Position numbers and translations under genes: made by a program. Below the pieces are notes generated by a model. That model did not search any database and was not told the DNA's origin. It saw only the letters and a program-made list of their open reading frames with translations. Positions 21,750 to 33,453 of a DNA stretch of 64,000 nt are shown piece by piece; within the stretch, counting starts at the first letter, position 1, and each line of letters starts with the position of its first letter. This DNA is from Hevea brasiliensis. Lineage: Eukaryota > Streptophyta > Magnoliopsida > Malpighiales > Euphorbiaceae. The stretch is taken from assembly GCF_030052815.1 (NCBI RefSeq), contig NC_079504.1, positions 55,989,502 to 56,053,501 of the forward strand, written 5' to 3'.

Positions 21750-22408
21750 TGTCACACCCTACCCCTCCGTAAGGCATAACATGATCCATATACCTAATGA
21801 ATTACTAACTTCGTCTACTGATAACCCATTAAATACACTACAAGGGATTTTAAACCTTTTCTTACTTCTTTTTACATTGGTTAGCACTTTTTACAGGTGT
21901 TTAAATTTTTTTTACTAAAGTGAAACCAGATAACACATTTGAAGAATTAATAATTTCTGTAAAAATTTTGGCAGAGTGCCATTTGTATTTTGAATAAAAC
22001 AGTTCATAAAAAACCAGTAAAAAAACACTTCAATTATTTTGTTCAATCCCCAAACTAGAATATTCAATCAACACAATAAGTTTCTCAACAATTGTCAACT
22101 CAAATCCATAATAATTTTCCAGTGTTTTCAAAAGCTGAGACAAAACAATATATCACAGTATTTGCAAACCAAAATAATTTACAAATTTAGTTTACAACTT
22201 TAGTGTACAATTTTAATTTACAACTGCTCAAAACCAAGAACAATATATACATACAGTGAACATACATTAAAATACAAAATGCAAAATATGGTATACTCAA
22301 TATACCCGATGATCTCTCAGTGTAGTACTAGCGGTAAGTCTGTCGCCTGTCGATCTGTCTACCTACAACAAAGAATGAAAGCTATCACGAGCCAATGTCT
22401 CAGTGGTA
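21750..22408 (-). mobile_element. Minus-strand 3.5-kb LTR, left piece (3' end of the LTR)
   Basis: It starts on the plus strand with TGTCACACCC, the reverse complement of the GGTGTGACA end shared with the LTRs at 36304-39772 and 57839-61072. The AAGGCATAACATGATCC and TAATGAATTACTAACTT blocks near the edge are also shared with those ends in reverse. The copia element cuts it at 22409. TGGTA at 22404-22408 is one side of the copia target duplication. Confidence 0.82.
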
Positions 22409-24515
22409 TGTTAGTAGTATGCCCAAGAGCATATGATTTAGTATATATCTTGTACATGTTTTATTAATAAAAGGCATTTCCACTTTTCCGTTTACATAAT
22501 ATATTTATGTGTAATAGAAAAGGTCCATTGATATTTTGTTAGAAATTCTATTCTTAAGTTGTTAAGAATATGAGTGACAGTATTTCTAGTACAAAGTATC
22601 ATAAATAGGTTCACGATCGAGGATACTTTATAATAAGAACATGACTTATCTAGAAAGATTGTATTCATGTTTATTCCCAAGTTATTTATATGAGATATAA
22701 ATAAGATGGAATGGTGAGTCTCATGCCATATGACAAACATGATAGGCACTTATAAATGATAAGTAGGCCGAACCAGTGACACTTATGACAAGCATATAGA
22801 GTTTACTCTTGTCAATGTTTTGTCATAAATCATATTAGTGCATATAATCTTTAGACCGGAGATAGCATAGTTATCTTGTATATAGGTAGTTTGAGTTTGA
22901 TACTGCTTTCATACTTGTACTGTGTATGGGTATATGGGCATGTGTTGGCTCCTACTAGTTATATATGGAGGTAGGTGTTGATCAAGATGGAATCTATTCC
23001 TCTAAGTAAATAGAGATAAAATCCTATGTTCATTTAATTGTTCTTGATGTTTCAAGTTCCTAGCCAGGACAGATAGATTTAATTAGAAAAGTGTTTCTGA
23101 TGAGAAAATCTTTTTAATCAAGAACTAGAATTAAAAGAGAACATAATATTCATAGCAAATGGAGTTTGACATAAACCATGACTCCAGCTTGAGTTGGGAT
23201 TTTGTAACAGAGAGATTCCAGTGCATGGTAACATATGATTATAGGTTCATTTAAGGTAAATCTTATTACTAATTGGATAGCCATGGCATGCTATGCTAGG
23301 TGTTAACCATGGTTTATGAGGTGCATAAAATGATTTAGAGAAATCATTTATGGTAAGAAAGAGTTCTGATGATATTAAGAGTTGATATCATATCTCATTG
23401 CCAATTAGTGATGAGCCTAGTAAGTCACACACATACACAAGTTATCACCTAATTAAATATGATTTAAATAATTAATTAAAGAGTTTAATTGATTAATTAA
23501 ATAGGTTTGGTTTGCAATTAGATTGCAAAGTCCCTAGCATTACTTGAAACCAAATCTAGATTATTGAATGTATAGTATAAGTTAAATTTATATTTAAAGT
23601 ATTTAAATATGAATTTAATTAATGAGAAATTAATTAATAGAGATTAATTAATTAATTTATATTTGATATAAATTGATTAGAAGAAGAGAAATAATTATTT
23701 TGGGTTAAGAACTCAAAATTAAGACACAGGGACATTTTGGTCATTTCACAGGGTGACATGTGGCACCATGAGATGGTGACACATGGCATTACACATAAGC
23801 TTGCCAAATGTCTTTTAATCATGTAAGATGATTAAAATTAAGATCAAATATAGGTTTGATACTTGGCACAATGTGATTGGGTCAATTAAACCTTAGAACC
23901 AATCAAAGGGTGACATGTGGCAAGGGTTTAAGTGGTGACCTAGCTATATAAGTGTTATGAAAAAATAAAACATACAAGCTGCTGCCTCCCATTGTGTGCC
24001 ACCACCCTTGAGACTCACATTCTCTCTTCCTCTTCATCTCTCATCTATTCCAAGAGATTAGCAAACAATCTCTTGAATTAAAAATACTAGAAATTATTTC
24101 TAGTGTCCTGTTTACATCTTTAATCTCTTAAAAGGCAGAACTTGATTTTATAAATAATAGAAAAAGATTTAGAAGCTGTTCAAGGGCTGCCATAGGTGTT
24201 CTTAGTGTTGACAAGCTAGAGGGACAACATCTGGTGTCCTCAAGATGAATCTCAAAGGCGCAAATATACTGCAGTGCATCAAGAGGTTAGTGTGTTTATT
24301 CTTGATTTAATCTAGGGTTCTAAAATTAATCTGATTAATTCTAAAATCTTAAATGGCAAATATAGATCCAAAAACATATTAAAAGAGTTTTAATATGTTG
24401 TTTATCATTGAAATCAAATAGATAAAAAAAAATCTTGCATGATGCATGTGACCCTAGGTGAAAATTTTTGAATTCAATGGTATAAACTTGTGTTTTCATG
24501 CTTCCACTCCTTTCA
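22409..24515 (+). repeat. Copia 5' LTR
   Basis: A 2107-bp LTR, TGTTAGTAGTATGCCC to CCACTCCTTTCA. It contains a GACATTTTGGTCATTTCAC box at 23731-23749 that also occurs in the gypsy LTRs of this window. AGCTATATAAGTGTTATG near 23942 includes a TATA-like element, followed by a C/T-rich stretch suited to transcript starts. Confidence 0.9.
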
Positions 24516-24516
24516 A

Positions 24517-24530
24517 TTGGTATCAGAGCC
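24517..24530 (+). promoter_or_regulatory. Copia primer-binding site (tRNA-iMet type)
   Basis: TTGGTATCAGAGCC begins one base after the 5' LTR. It includes TGGTATCAGAGC, complementary to the 3' end of initiator methionine tRNA. Confidence 0.9.
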
Positions 24531-26100
24531 ACTCTATTTTCCATTTATATTATTAAATATATGATTTAATTGTGTGTTTTGATGATGAGATGATTTAATC
24601 ATTGCTGGTTGCAATGGATGTGTGGCGGTATGCTTGAAGAACACTAACATGGTGCGCAAGGTTTATGGCTTCATGGGTGGTGCAAGGTTTGGCTTTTTAA
24701 TTTTGCAATTGTTGTATGATCTAAGGCCTATCCTATGACTAATTAAAGTGTTTAATTAGTAATTTTAATCATACAATTAAATTTTGATTCAAATCAAAAT
24801 TTTAAAAATTGTTTGAATGTGATTCAAATCTGAATTTTAGAAGTTGTTTGAATGTGATTCAAGTCTAAATTTTTAAAGTTGTTTGAATCATATTCAAATA
24901 TGAATTTTTAAAGTTGTTTGAATAATATTCAGATCTGAATTTTTAAAAAATTGTTTGAATGTGATTCAAATCTGAATTTTGAAGGTTGTTTAAATGTGAT
25001 TCAAATCTAAATTTTTAAATTTGTTTGAATGAGATTCAAATCTGAATTTTTAAATTTGTTTGAATGAGATTCAAATCTGAATTTTTAAATTTATTTGAAT
25101 CATATTCAAATCTGGATTTTTAAGTTGAATATGAGATATTCAATTTAATTTAAGTATGTATATTTTATTTAATTGTTAAATAGTGATATGCATGATGGAT
25201 GATCATGAACTATAAAAGACCAATGTGATTGGATTTATTTCTTTTATGTTTCTTTGGGATTGTAAATTAATTAATTTATTTTAATTTATTTTGGGCATGT
25301 ATTATTAAGTTTGTAATAATTTTTGGGTTGTAATTTCATTTATTTAAGTTCTTGTAAATTCGCCTTGGTATGCCAAGGATTACTATATAATATTGGATTG
25401 CAAGAAGTTCAAGGAGGTCAAGAGCATTGGTAGGACCAGTGGGAGGAATTCAAGATCAAGTGTTGATTATGTACTCCTTCAGCAACTCTTGTAAAATGAA
25501 TGAATGAAATGCACCTAGGAATGCCCTGATTCAATTCTTGGTGGCTCAAAATTGAATCCCTTAGAAAGTCCATGATCATACCATATTTGTTACTTATCCA
25601 TAAATGCATGAGATGTATGGGAATGTATGCAACTATATGATATATGCATGCTAAATGGATAATGTGCAAAGTGAGACCTTAATAGTAATTAGGATGACCA
25701 TAAAATCTTCCAAACAAATGATTAAGTTGGAAATGCTATAATTAAAGTAATTATAATATGGGCCCTCCATTGGGGCAATTATTTTAAGAAAGTTTAAATA
25801 GTTGCATAAGATGCAATTAATTTAAGAGATTTTCTTAAGAATAATTGTTAAGTATGAGATGTTGTAAATATGTACATGGTTTGGTGGCCAATATTGGATG
25901 TACCTGAGGACATTAAAATTATTTGCATAATTACTGGCTCAATGGGATCAACTTAACTAATACAAGATAAGTCAATAATGGATGTACTTGAGATTTTGAA
26001 CATTAGGGGCTAGGTAAAGGATTGAACCTCACATGAGATGTGATGGGCAAGGAGTTGCTCACTTATAGTTTATTGTAATTCCAATAACGGATGTACCTGA
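24531..26100 (+). other. Copia untranslated leader, first part
   Basis: About 1.6 kb without a convincing frame, ending at the CCTGA duplication (26096-26100) where the composite unit entered. The leader resumes at 32367. It contains the 35-bp tandem array at 24811-25125. Near 25870-26095, TGGATGTACCTGA-like words recur about four times. Confidence 0.7.
24811..25125 (+). repeat. 35-bp tandem array in the copia leader (9 units)
   Basis: Nine units start at 24811, 24846, 24881, 24916, 24953, 24988, 25023, 25058 and 25093, so the period is 35 bp with one 37-bp step. Each holds GTTTGAAT, a 3-base spacer, ATTCAAATCTGAATTTTTAA. TTGAAT-x3-ATTCAA is an inverted repeat, so each unit can form a short hairpin in RNA. 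Units differ at a few bases each. Confidence 0.93.
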
Positions 26101-26251
26101 TGTAACACCCTAGGCAAATCCCACATTGGCAAAACACGGGAGAGATGCTGGGTTTATAAGTTGGAGGTTTGTAACCCCTAGTGACGCATTTTAAAACCGT
26201 GAGGGCTTCGACCCAGAGCGGACAATATTACTAGTGGGTTAGGCCGTTACA
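26101..26251 (+). repeat. 151-bp TRIM LTR, plus orientation
   Basis: TGTAACACCCTAGGCAAATC to GGCCGTTACA. Its reverse complement recurs at 31975-32125 and 32216-32366 with few differences. It ends just before a primer-binding site. Confidence 0.9.
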
Positions 26252-26256
26252 TTTAT

Positions 26257-26270
26257 TTGGTATCAGAGCG
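26257..26270 (+). promoter_or_regulatory. Primer-binding site after the 151-bp LTR
   Basis: TTGGTATCAGAGCG follows the LTR end by five bases and pairs with initiator-Met tRNA. The preceding GTTACATTTATT is shared with the end of the 4.5-kb LTR at 31945-31956. Confidence 0.85.
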
Positions 26271-26393
26271 TGGTTTAGGTGTTCCTAGGCATAGATAGAT
26301 AGAATAAGATTGTGTGCATGACATGCATTGCATTCATATGAGTCGAGGTGACACAAATGTAGATCTATTTTCTTGGTTATTTTAGGTTAAGGT

Positions 26394-27173
26394 ATGGACT
26401 CAGAATCGTAGAGGGCAATAGAAGAAGAAGTAGTAAGCCGTATCCCGACTGCGAGTAATATTGGAAATCGGGGAGATCCTGCTCCACCAGTGCAAGAGGT
26501 GCCTATACAACTCCAACAAGCCTTGTTTGAGCAGATGACTGAATTCTTTCGATAGATGACTGGGGTTATTCCACCACCGCCTCAGCGAAAATCACCTCTA
26601 TGAAAAATTAGGAAGTATGGAGCTGTAGATTTCAATGGTAGAAAGGAAGATGATTCTTCAGTGGCTGAGTATTGGTTAGAAAGGACTGAAAGAGTCCTGC
26701 AGCAGCTCCATTGCACACCAGAACAGAGTTTGGAGTGTGCAGTTTCGTTGTTACAAGAAGCTGCATATCGGTGGTGGGATGTTGTAACCAAGGTAGTGCC
26801 ACCAGACGACGTAACTTGGGAATTCTTTCTGATAGAGTTTAGAAAGAAATATATTAGCTATGTTCATAAAGAGGAACAAAATAGGAGTAGTGATCAGCAA
26901 AAGAGGAAATTTGGACAGTCTAGTAATAAGAGACCGAGAGAACAGTTAAGTCAAACATCTGATCAAAGTAGGAGATCTAGACCCAGGCCTATACTCAGAA
27001 GAGATCAACCAGAAACACTAGTAGTGAGTGCGCCAGGATTAGCAAGAAAATGTGGCCATTGTAATAAGTGGCATAAAGGTGAATGTAAGGGATTGACTGG
27101 AGTCTGTTATAGATGTGGGGCCATAGACCATCGTCTGAAAGATTGTCCTAAGAGGAATTTACCACGGACCTAG
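26394..27173 (+). pseudogene. Ty3/gypsy gag fragment, no pol behind it
   Basis: The likely start is ATG 26394, with stops soon after (26409 and others) and a 170-residue open part from 26661. It reads AEYWLERTERVLQQLHCTPE, then the capsid block AAYRWWDVVTKVVPPDDVTW, a FRKKYIS block, a basic linker, and two zinc-binding motifs: CGHCNKWHKGEC and CYRCGAIDHRLKDCP (C-x2-C-x4-H-x4-C). This is a chromovirus-type gag with its middle shortened: the segment between FRKKY and the knuckles is far shorter than in the gag at 61367. Only about 270 bp separate its end from the polypurine tract. Protease, RT and integrase are absent, so it could not move alone. Confidence 0.85.
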
Positions 27174-27430
27174 ACAGAGGTCGTGGAAAGACCAAGTATA
27201 ATAGTAACACCACTTCCAAATGTCACCCAAGCCAGAGAGGAGCAAGAAGCCCCAGAAGTGAATTTGAGGTAAAGTATTTCCTTTATGATATGCCTAAGTG
27301 TATAATGATAGATTCGCAAAGACTAAATAGTACCATATATATAAAAGAAGTAGACAGAGGGAGCAATAGAAAGGTAAAAGAATTATCTCAGATACCTACA
27401 CCCAGTAAATTTCGAGGACGAAATTTAAAT

Positions 27431-27444
27431 TAGAGGGGAAGAAT
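27431..27444 (+). promoter_or_regulatory. Polypurine tract of the Tekay-like LTR
   Basis: TAGAGGGGAAGAAT lies directly before TGTAACACCC at 27445. The GAGGACGAAATTT word just upstream is usual before the polypurine tract in Tekay/Del chromoviruses. Confidence 0.85.
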
Positions 27445-30400
27445 TGTAACACCCTCACTGTAACAATTCCGCACATTCTACTATTTCGGTGACCAGTGTC
27501 GGTCCGGACAGTTAGAACGTCCGGAAAAATATTTAAACTAAAGTGAGGAACTATAATTAACTCAAATATTAATAAGAAAAATATAGGAAAAATTTTAGAA
27601 ATAAAATACAACCAAGTTAAATGAGCCGGTGCCCTAGCGATGGGTAACCCAGTGGGAAGTTACGGTTCTCGCAAGTAGGAGCCCTAGACCCGGGAGAAAA
27701 TTCATAAAATAATTTTTGAGACTCCAGAGAAGAGTCATTGAGGGTTCTATGGCATTAGAATGCCAAGAAAAGGTTTAGAAAAAATTTTCAATCGGTACAG
27801 ACAATTTTGGTCTGTTAAGCCAAACGGAGGGTATTTTGGTCATTTCGCCTTCAGAGGTGATTTTTGACCGACTTGTCCAATTAAGTAAATAATTATTATG
27901 ATCTAAAATATGAATAAATATTGTTAAAAATTTAATTGAAAATAAGTAGAAAAGAAAATGAAATAAAATATAAATTATGGCATCATTATTGTGTCATTAA
28001 AAGTCCTCCACCAATCATATTGTAACACACACCTTATAAACTAATTAAAAAGGGATAAAATGAGTTAAAATGAAAAACAACAATCTGCTGCCCTTCTTCT
28101 TCAACCAGCCGAAACTCTCTCCCTCTCTATTCTCCATGGATGCTTTTACTTCTCTCTAAAAGTTCCTTGTAAACACACCATGAAATCACTTGTTGATTAC
28201 ACAAAAATTGCTCCTTGCAACTAGAACAAGCCTAAGGCAGCAAAAGAAAAGGAGAGAGATTTTTCTTCAAGCTTGGGTTGACACACACAAAGGTTAGTGC
28301 TTTAACTTATAGTTATTTCTGTATTTTATGAAAGAAATTAGTGAATCCTACAACTAGGTGCCATAGGAAATTATAGATGAGTGAAAATCTAGAATCTGTA
28401 CAGTACATGCGTGAACAGTAAATTTTAAAAATTCATAACTGGAGTTAGGGATCTCAGATCAGGGTGATTTTTATGTCAAAAGAAACCTTAAGGAATGTTC
28501 TAAAACTTTGTAGTTTTATGGCAGACCTGATTCTAATGTTAGGTTAGGGTTTGAGGACAAAACATTTTATTGCTCAGATGTGGACTCTGTTCTGCTGATT
28601 TCCTGCAACAGGACAGCCACCTTCAATAAATCATAACTAGAGCCAAAAAACTCGAAATGATGTGATTCTTGAGTCCTTGAAACGCTTATTGAATGCTCTA
28701 AAACCTTGTAGTTATGGCCAAGAGCTAATTGTGGTAGCTACTGGTTGATATTTTTGCATTTCCTTACTACTATCCTGAATGTACTGGATTCTGGACAGGT
28801 TGCACCCTTTTAATTAGTTCTGCAATTTCCGATCTGATTTTGATGTGATTCCAATTGGAGATTGAGTTAAACATATGAAGGTTGATTTCTGGAAAATATG
28901 GTCTTGAAATCTTGTTTCTATAAATTATGGTGATTATTTTTGCACCCTATTTCTGCATGCTGATTGTGCACTGAGTGCACTATTCATTCTAGTAACATGT
29001 ATATTGCATGAGCTAGAAATTTTAGAGGAAAAATGATTAAGCATGCTTTGATTTAATGAAGTTACATGTAGAAATTAATAAGGTGGAGGCCCATTTCTGG
29101 TCTAGAAATGAGTGACATGAGGAAATTGAGTGAATGGGCTGCCCTAGGTGACCTACAGAATTAGACATGAGTCCAGCAGGTTTGGGCAGTCATAACTTGA
29201 ATTGTAGAGGTTCAATTGGTGTTTGGCCAATTGGACATGAAACTAGACACATAATGGCACAACTTTGGTGAAGAAACCATGCCCATAAAACCAAACCAAG
29301 TGACCAAAAGTTTGCCCTAATCCGGGTGACCTGCAATCTGCCTGGGCAAAATGACCAAATGAACAGTATTTGGTCATTTGGCCATAACTCAATGTAGAAA
29401 GGTCCAATTGACCTGAAATTTTACCAGAAATAAGCTGAGATATAGACCAACAACTTTCATGAAGAACATAAATCCAAATTCTGACCATAACCTAGTCAAA
29501 TTTCCAACCAAACTTAGGTCACAAAATCTGGCAGAACCAAATTGCCCAGAAAATCTGGGTACAGGTCACTCCGACCAGTTATGGTAAAATGACCATAACT
29601 TGAGCTACAAAATTCCAAATGGAGTGATTCAAAAAGGAAATTAAAGAAGACACAATAAGGAACAACTTTGATGAAGAAAGATTAGCCCAGTTTCCACTCT
29701 AAAATTGTCCAATGGAACAGTAAACTTAGGTAGTAAAAACTGAAAATTTAGAAATGCATCTAGGGGACTTTAAATTGCAATTGGTAATTAATACTAGCAA
29801 ATGTAAAACTCAAAATATGGAATCTTGGTGTAATTAGAATTAATATATCCATTAAGTATAAAAAAAGTCAACATTTTGGTTAACTAGTAAGGTGAATAGT
29901 AATCAAAATGATTAGTAACTTAAGATGAAGACCTAGAACCAATTCTAAGCTTAAATGCTTAGAATTGTATGACAAATGTGGACTATGCATCCTAGTCAAA
30001 ATTGTTAAAAAGAAATTAAGGCCATAAATTTGAAATCCATGAAATATTCATGGATTACTTGAAACATGAAAAATAAGTCACCTAATTGATGTGAATAGAT
30101 AGTTAGGGCTTATATGCCCATCACAAATGGTATTCATAAAATATTAGTAACTCAACTTGAAATATAAAATTTGTAATTACATAAGTAGATTCTTGAATGT
30201 ATAAATGAGAAAGGAAAAATGTTTTGAATATAATGGTACATGTGAACCATTGTTTAGAATTGTGATCAATATGAATAACATAATGAATGAATAAATAAAC
30301 CATATTAATGTATGAATGAGAAATTAGTTCTCATTATTGTAGAGAGGAGAAGTATTTTGAGTACAATGGTATAAAAGGATAATTGATGTGAATTGTGATC

Positions 30401-31950
30401 ATATAAATGATCAAATGAATGTATGAATTATAATTGAAATTTATCATGAAATAATGAAGTCATAAAACACAATATATTAATATTTAATGATATTATATGC
30501 CCTTGTATTGCCTAGACATGTGTGTCAGATTGGATAGTTTGGCATGCCAATAGGGTATTGTTTTAGCAGTACTGCGAAAGGCTTTATGCCTATATTCATG
30601 GCTTTGTGCCCGTATTCATGGCTTTATGCCCGCATTAATGGCTTTATGCCTGTATTCATGGCTTTTATGCCCGATTATGTGTTATCATGGCTTTTGAGCC
30701 ATACTGACTGCATACGTGGTTGACGTTCCGCGTCCCATGGTATGACGACCCGAGGCACCGCGGTGTCCAGTGCCAACGACCCGTTATCCAGTTTAGTCAG
30801 CCTGTCATAGGTTACTTGGGCAGTGAAATTTATTGAAATAAGTTAAGAATATTAGTAATTAAAAATATTAGAAATTAAATAAATGAGTAAGATGACCTAA
30901 AATAAATTAGAATAGTTATTTATTAGAAAGAATCGAAATGAACTAGACCGGTATCAAAATTTACTTATTATGAAACAATCTGAGACAACCTAGAAAGTAT
31001 TGAGAAAATGCTAAAAGATTAGCAGAGAAAATTATAACATACATAAATATTGCAAATGTGACTTGCATGATAATATAAGCATAAATTTATCATTTTTAGA
31101 TCATTTTTCTTTGTACATTATTACTGTATATTGGCAAAATAAACACTTTTAAAGAAGACTAAATTAGGATAAAACATATTAAATTTTAGAAACCGCATGT
31201 GAATTATAAATAAATCTTAATTATTTGAATTATGTTTTATTTCTATCTTTATTTGTATATTATTTCCTTGTTATATTATTGCACCACTAAGCAGCAATGC
31301 TTAGCGCGATGGAATTGTTTCCTCGCGCAGGTACTGAAGTTAAAGCCCAGCGAATACTAAACAGAGATTTTGGAGTTCTGATCGATCTGCAGAGCGTTCA
31401 AGGTTGTCACCTCCTCAACAATGCATGTAGATAGGGCTCACATTAAGCATATCATGTATTTTGTGTATGTTATTTATTTCTTATATTGTAATATAAATTA
31501 GCAAATTGTAATTAATTTGTATATCATGTAAATTAAGAATTTATTTAATTATTGCAAATGATGTAAATTAATGTAAATTTGAGAATTTTGCTATAAGAGT
31601 GGAGCATGAATGAATTTGTACAAATGAGTATAGATTTGAATTACATAATGATTTTTCAAATGATGATATGAGTATGGAAATGATTATGAAATTGAAATGC
31701 ATGGATGAGATTTTTTTTTTATTTTAAAATGTTGTTGAATTTCAAACATGTGAATATTGAAATACGCCAAACGATAAAAAAATAGGGGAAACTCCACTGG
31801 TTTCTCCGTCGAAAAATAATTAATATTAAATTAAACGAAGTCAAAATTATTAAAAAAAAATAATAATAAAGTAAGATAAGTTAGGGTGCTCCGGCACCAA
31901 TTGTAGCACGCCTTGCTCGGCTACACTATAGCCGGGTGAGGGGTGTTACA
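27445..31950 (+). repeat. Tekay-like 4.5-kb LTR inside the composite unit
   Basis: 4506 bp from TGTAACACCCTC to GGGGTGTTACA. It is related along its whole length to the LTR at 5601-10093. It has a polypurine tract on its left, like a 3' LTR, and a primer site on its right, like a 5' LTR, which is expected of an LTR left by recombination between tandem copies. Short frames inside are not genes. Confidence 0.85.
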
Positions 31951-31956
31951 TTTATT

Positions 31957-31970
31957 TTGGTATCAGAGCA
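31957..31970 (+). promoter_or_regulatory. Primer-binding site after the 4.5-kb LTR
   Basis: TTGGTATCAGAGCA stands six bases after the LTR end. The expected leader is missing: the minus-strand TRIM starts four bases later, at 31975. Confidence 0.85.
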
Positions 31971-31974
31971 CAAA

Positions 31975-32366
31975 TGTAACGGCCTAACCCACTAGTAATA
32001 TTGTCCACTCTGGGTCGAAGCCCTCACGGTTTTAAAACACGTCACTAGGGGTTACAAACCTCCAACTTATAAACCCAGCATCTCTCCCGTGTTTTGTCGA
32101 TGTGGGATTTGCCTAGGGTGTTACAATCCACCCCCCTTACGGGACTCAGCGTCCTCGCTGAGGTTTGCCCCACCATCACCCAAGGTTGCACGCGGAGCAG
32201 TTCTGATACCACAAATGTAACGGCCTAACCCACTAGTAATATTGTCCGTTCTGGATCGAAGCCCTCACGGTTTTAAAACGCGTCACTAGGGGTTACAAAC
32301 CTCCAACTTATAAACCCAGCATCTCTCCCATGTTTTGCCAATGTGGGATTTGCCTAGGGTGTTACA
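31975..32366 (-). mobile_element. TRIM with 151-bp LTRs, complete, minus strand
   Basis: Two direct 151-bp LTRs (31975-32125 and 32216-32366) flank a 90-bp interior. On the minus strand the interior starts with TTTGTGGTATCAGAAC, a worn Met-tRNA primer site, and ends with GTAAGGGGGGTGGAT, a polypurine tract. There is no coding capacity. The 5-bp flanks of this TRIM alone (ACAAA and CCTGA) do not match, whereas the whole 26101-32366 unit has matching flanks. Confidence 0.88.
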
Positions 32367-32588
32367 CCTGAGGATGATCAATAGAATTATAAGAATTCAA
32401 TCACTCACTAGAAGTCTATCCAACTAGGATTTCCATTTTCTACTTTGGAAGTGTAGGATTCACTAAGTTAGTGGGAGGACCAATTTGATTAAAAGACCAT
32501 AATCATTTTGGTTAATTACTTGATACATTTACTAATTAATCTGGTTATTTTCTGTAGTTAATTTTTTGTAGTTAATTTTCTGATAATA
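32367..32588 (+). other. Copia leader, second part
   Basis: Non-coding leader between the second CCTGA copy and the copia gag start. It contains a doubled TTTTCTGTAGTTAA/TTTTTGTAGTTAA word just upstream of the ATG at 32589. Confidence 0.65.
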
Positions 32589-33440
32589 ATGAGCACAGAA
32601 CAACCACCACCATCCAATATCCTTGCAAGCATACTTGATCACAATAGGTTGACAGGACCTAATCTCTCTGATTGGCTAAGAAATTTGAAACTTGTCCTGA
32701 ACCTTGAACATATAGGATATGTTCTAGATTCAAATGTTCCTGGTCCCTTACCTCCAGAGGCCACATAAGAGGAACATGAAACTTTGGACAAGTGGAAGGA
32801 GCATGATATGAGAGCTAAGTGTTACATGCTTGCTTCCATGAGTAATGAGTTACAGAAGCAGCATGAGAACATGCAGAGTGCGAGTGAGATCCTCCTTCAC
32901 CTACAAGAGTTGTATGATGAGCACAGTAGGAATGCTAGGTATGAGATATCTAGGTAGTTGTTCCGCATGAGGATATCTGAGGGACAAAATGTTGGGGGAT
33001 CATGTCCACAAGATGATTCAGCTGATTGAGCAGTTGGAACATCTTGACTTCAACATGGATTTCCAACTACAGACGGATTTGATCCTTTAGTCCCTTCCTG
33101 AGTCTTTTGGAAATTTTGTGACAAATTTCCATATGACTAAACAGGAATGCACCTTAGCTGGTTTACTCAACATGCTGGTTATTGCCCAAAAGAATATGTC
33201 GGGCAATAAAGGAAAAGAGGTAGCTTTGATTGCATCTTCTTCAACTGGAAATTCCAACAAGAAGAAGGGCAATAAGAAAAAGAAATCTCAGAGTCCTGGT
33301 CCTTTCAAAAAAATAGCTAAACAGAAAAGGAAGACTAAAGCTGATGGAGGCAAAGGAAAGTGTTTCCACTGCTAGAAGGATGGGCACTGGAAAAGGAACT
33401 GCCCAGAGTATCTTACTTCTCTGAAGGACAAGAAGGATAA
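32589..33440 (+). pseudogene. Copia gag, broken
   Basis: ATG 32589 opens MSTEQPPPSNILASILDHNR, followed by LTGPNLSDWLRNLKLVL, a typical start of plant copia gag (DUF4219/UBN2 region). A TAA near 32767 and a TAG near 32956 interrupt it, and a frame change near 33000 follows. After the lysine-rich stretch KKKGNKKKKSQSPGPFKK the zinc knuckle reads CFHC-stop-KDGHWKRNCP, so the C-x2-C-x4-H-x4-C spacing is kept but a TAG (33373-33375) sits inside it. Gag would form the particle. It continues in frame into the protease. Confidence 0.85.
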
Positions 33441-33453
33441 ACCTTCGGAAGGT

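Larger units (their letters stand above)
26101..32366. mobile_element. Composite unit bounded by inverted TRIM LTRs, CCTGA duplication
   Basis: A 6266-bp insertion in the copia leader, flanked by exact CCTGA at 26096-26100 and 32367-32371. The left end is a 151-bp LTR in plus orientation (26101-26251) and the right end is the same LTR in minus orientation (32216-32366), so the ends are inverted repeats, unlike a normal LTR element. Between them lie a Met-tRNA primer site, a broken gag, a polypurine tract, a 4.5-kb Tekay-like LTR with a second primer site after it, and one more minus-strand 151-bp LTR. It may result from self-integration, template switching or nested insertion with recombination. 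The exact duplication argues that one integration created both outer ends. Confidence 0.75.

Noticed and set aside
24811..25125. A CRISPR-like array of regularly spaced repeats
   Set aside because: Units are contiguous tandem repeats without unique spacers, in a plant retrotransposon leader; no cas-like gene is present.
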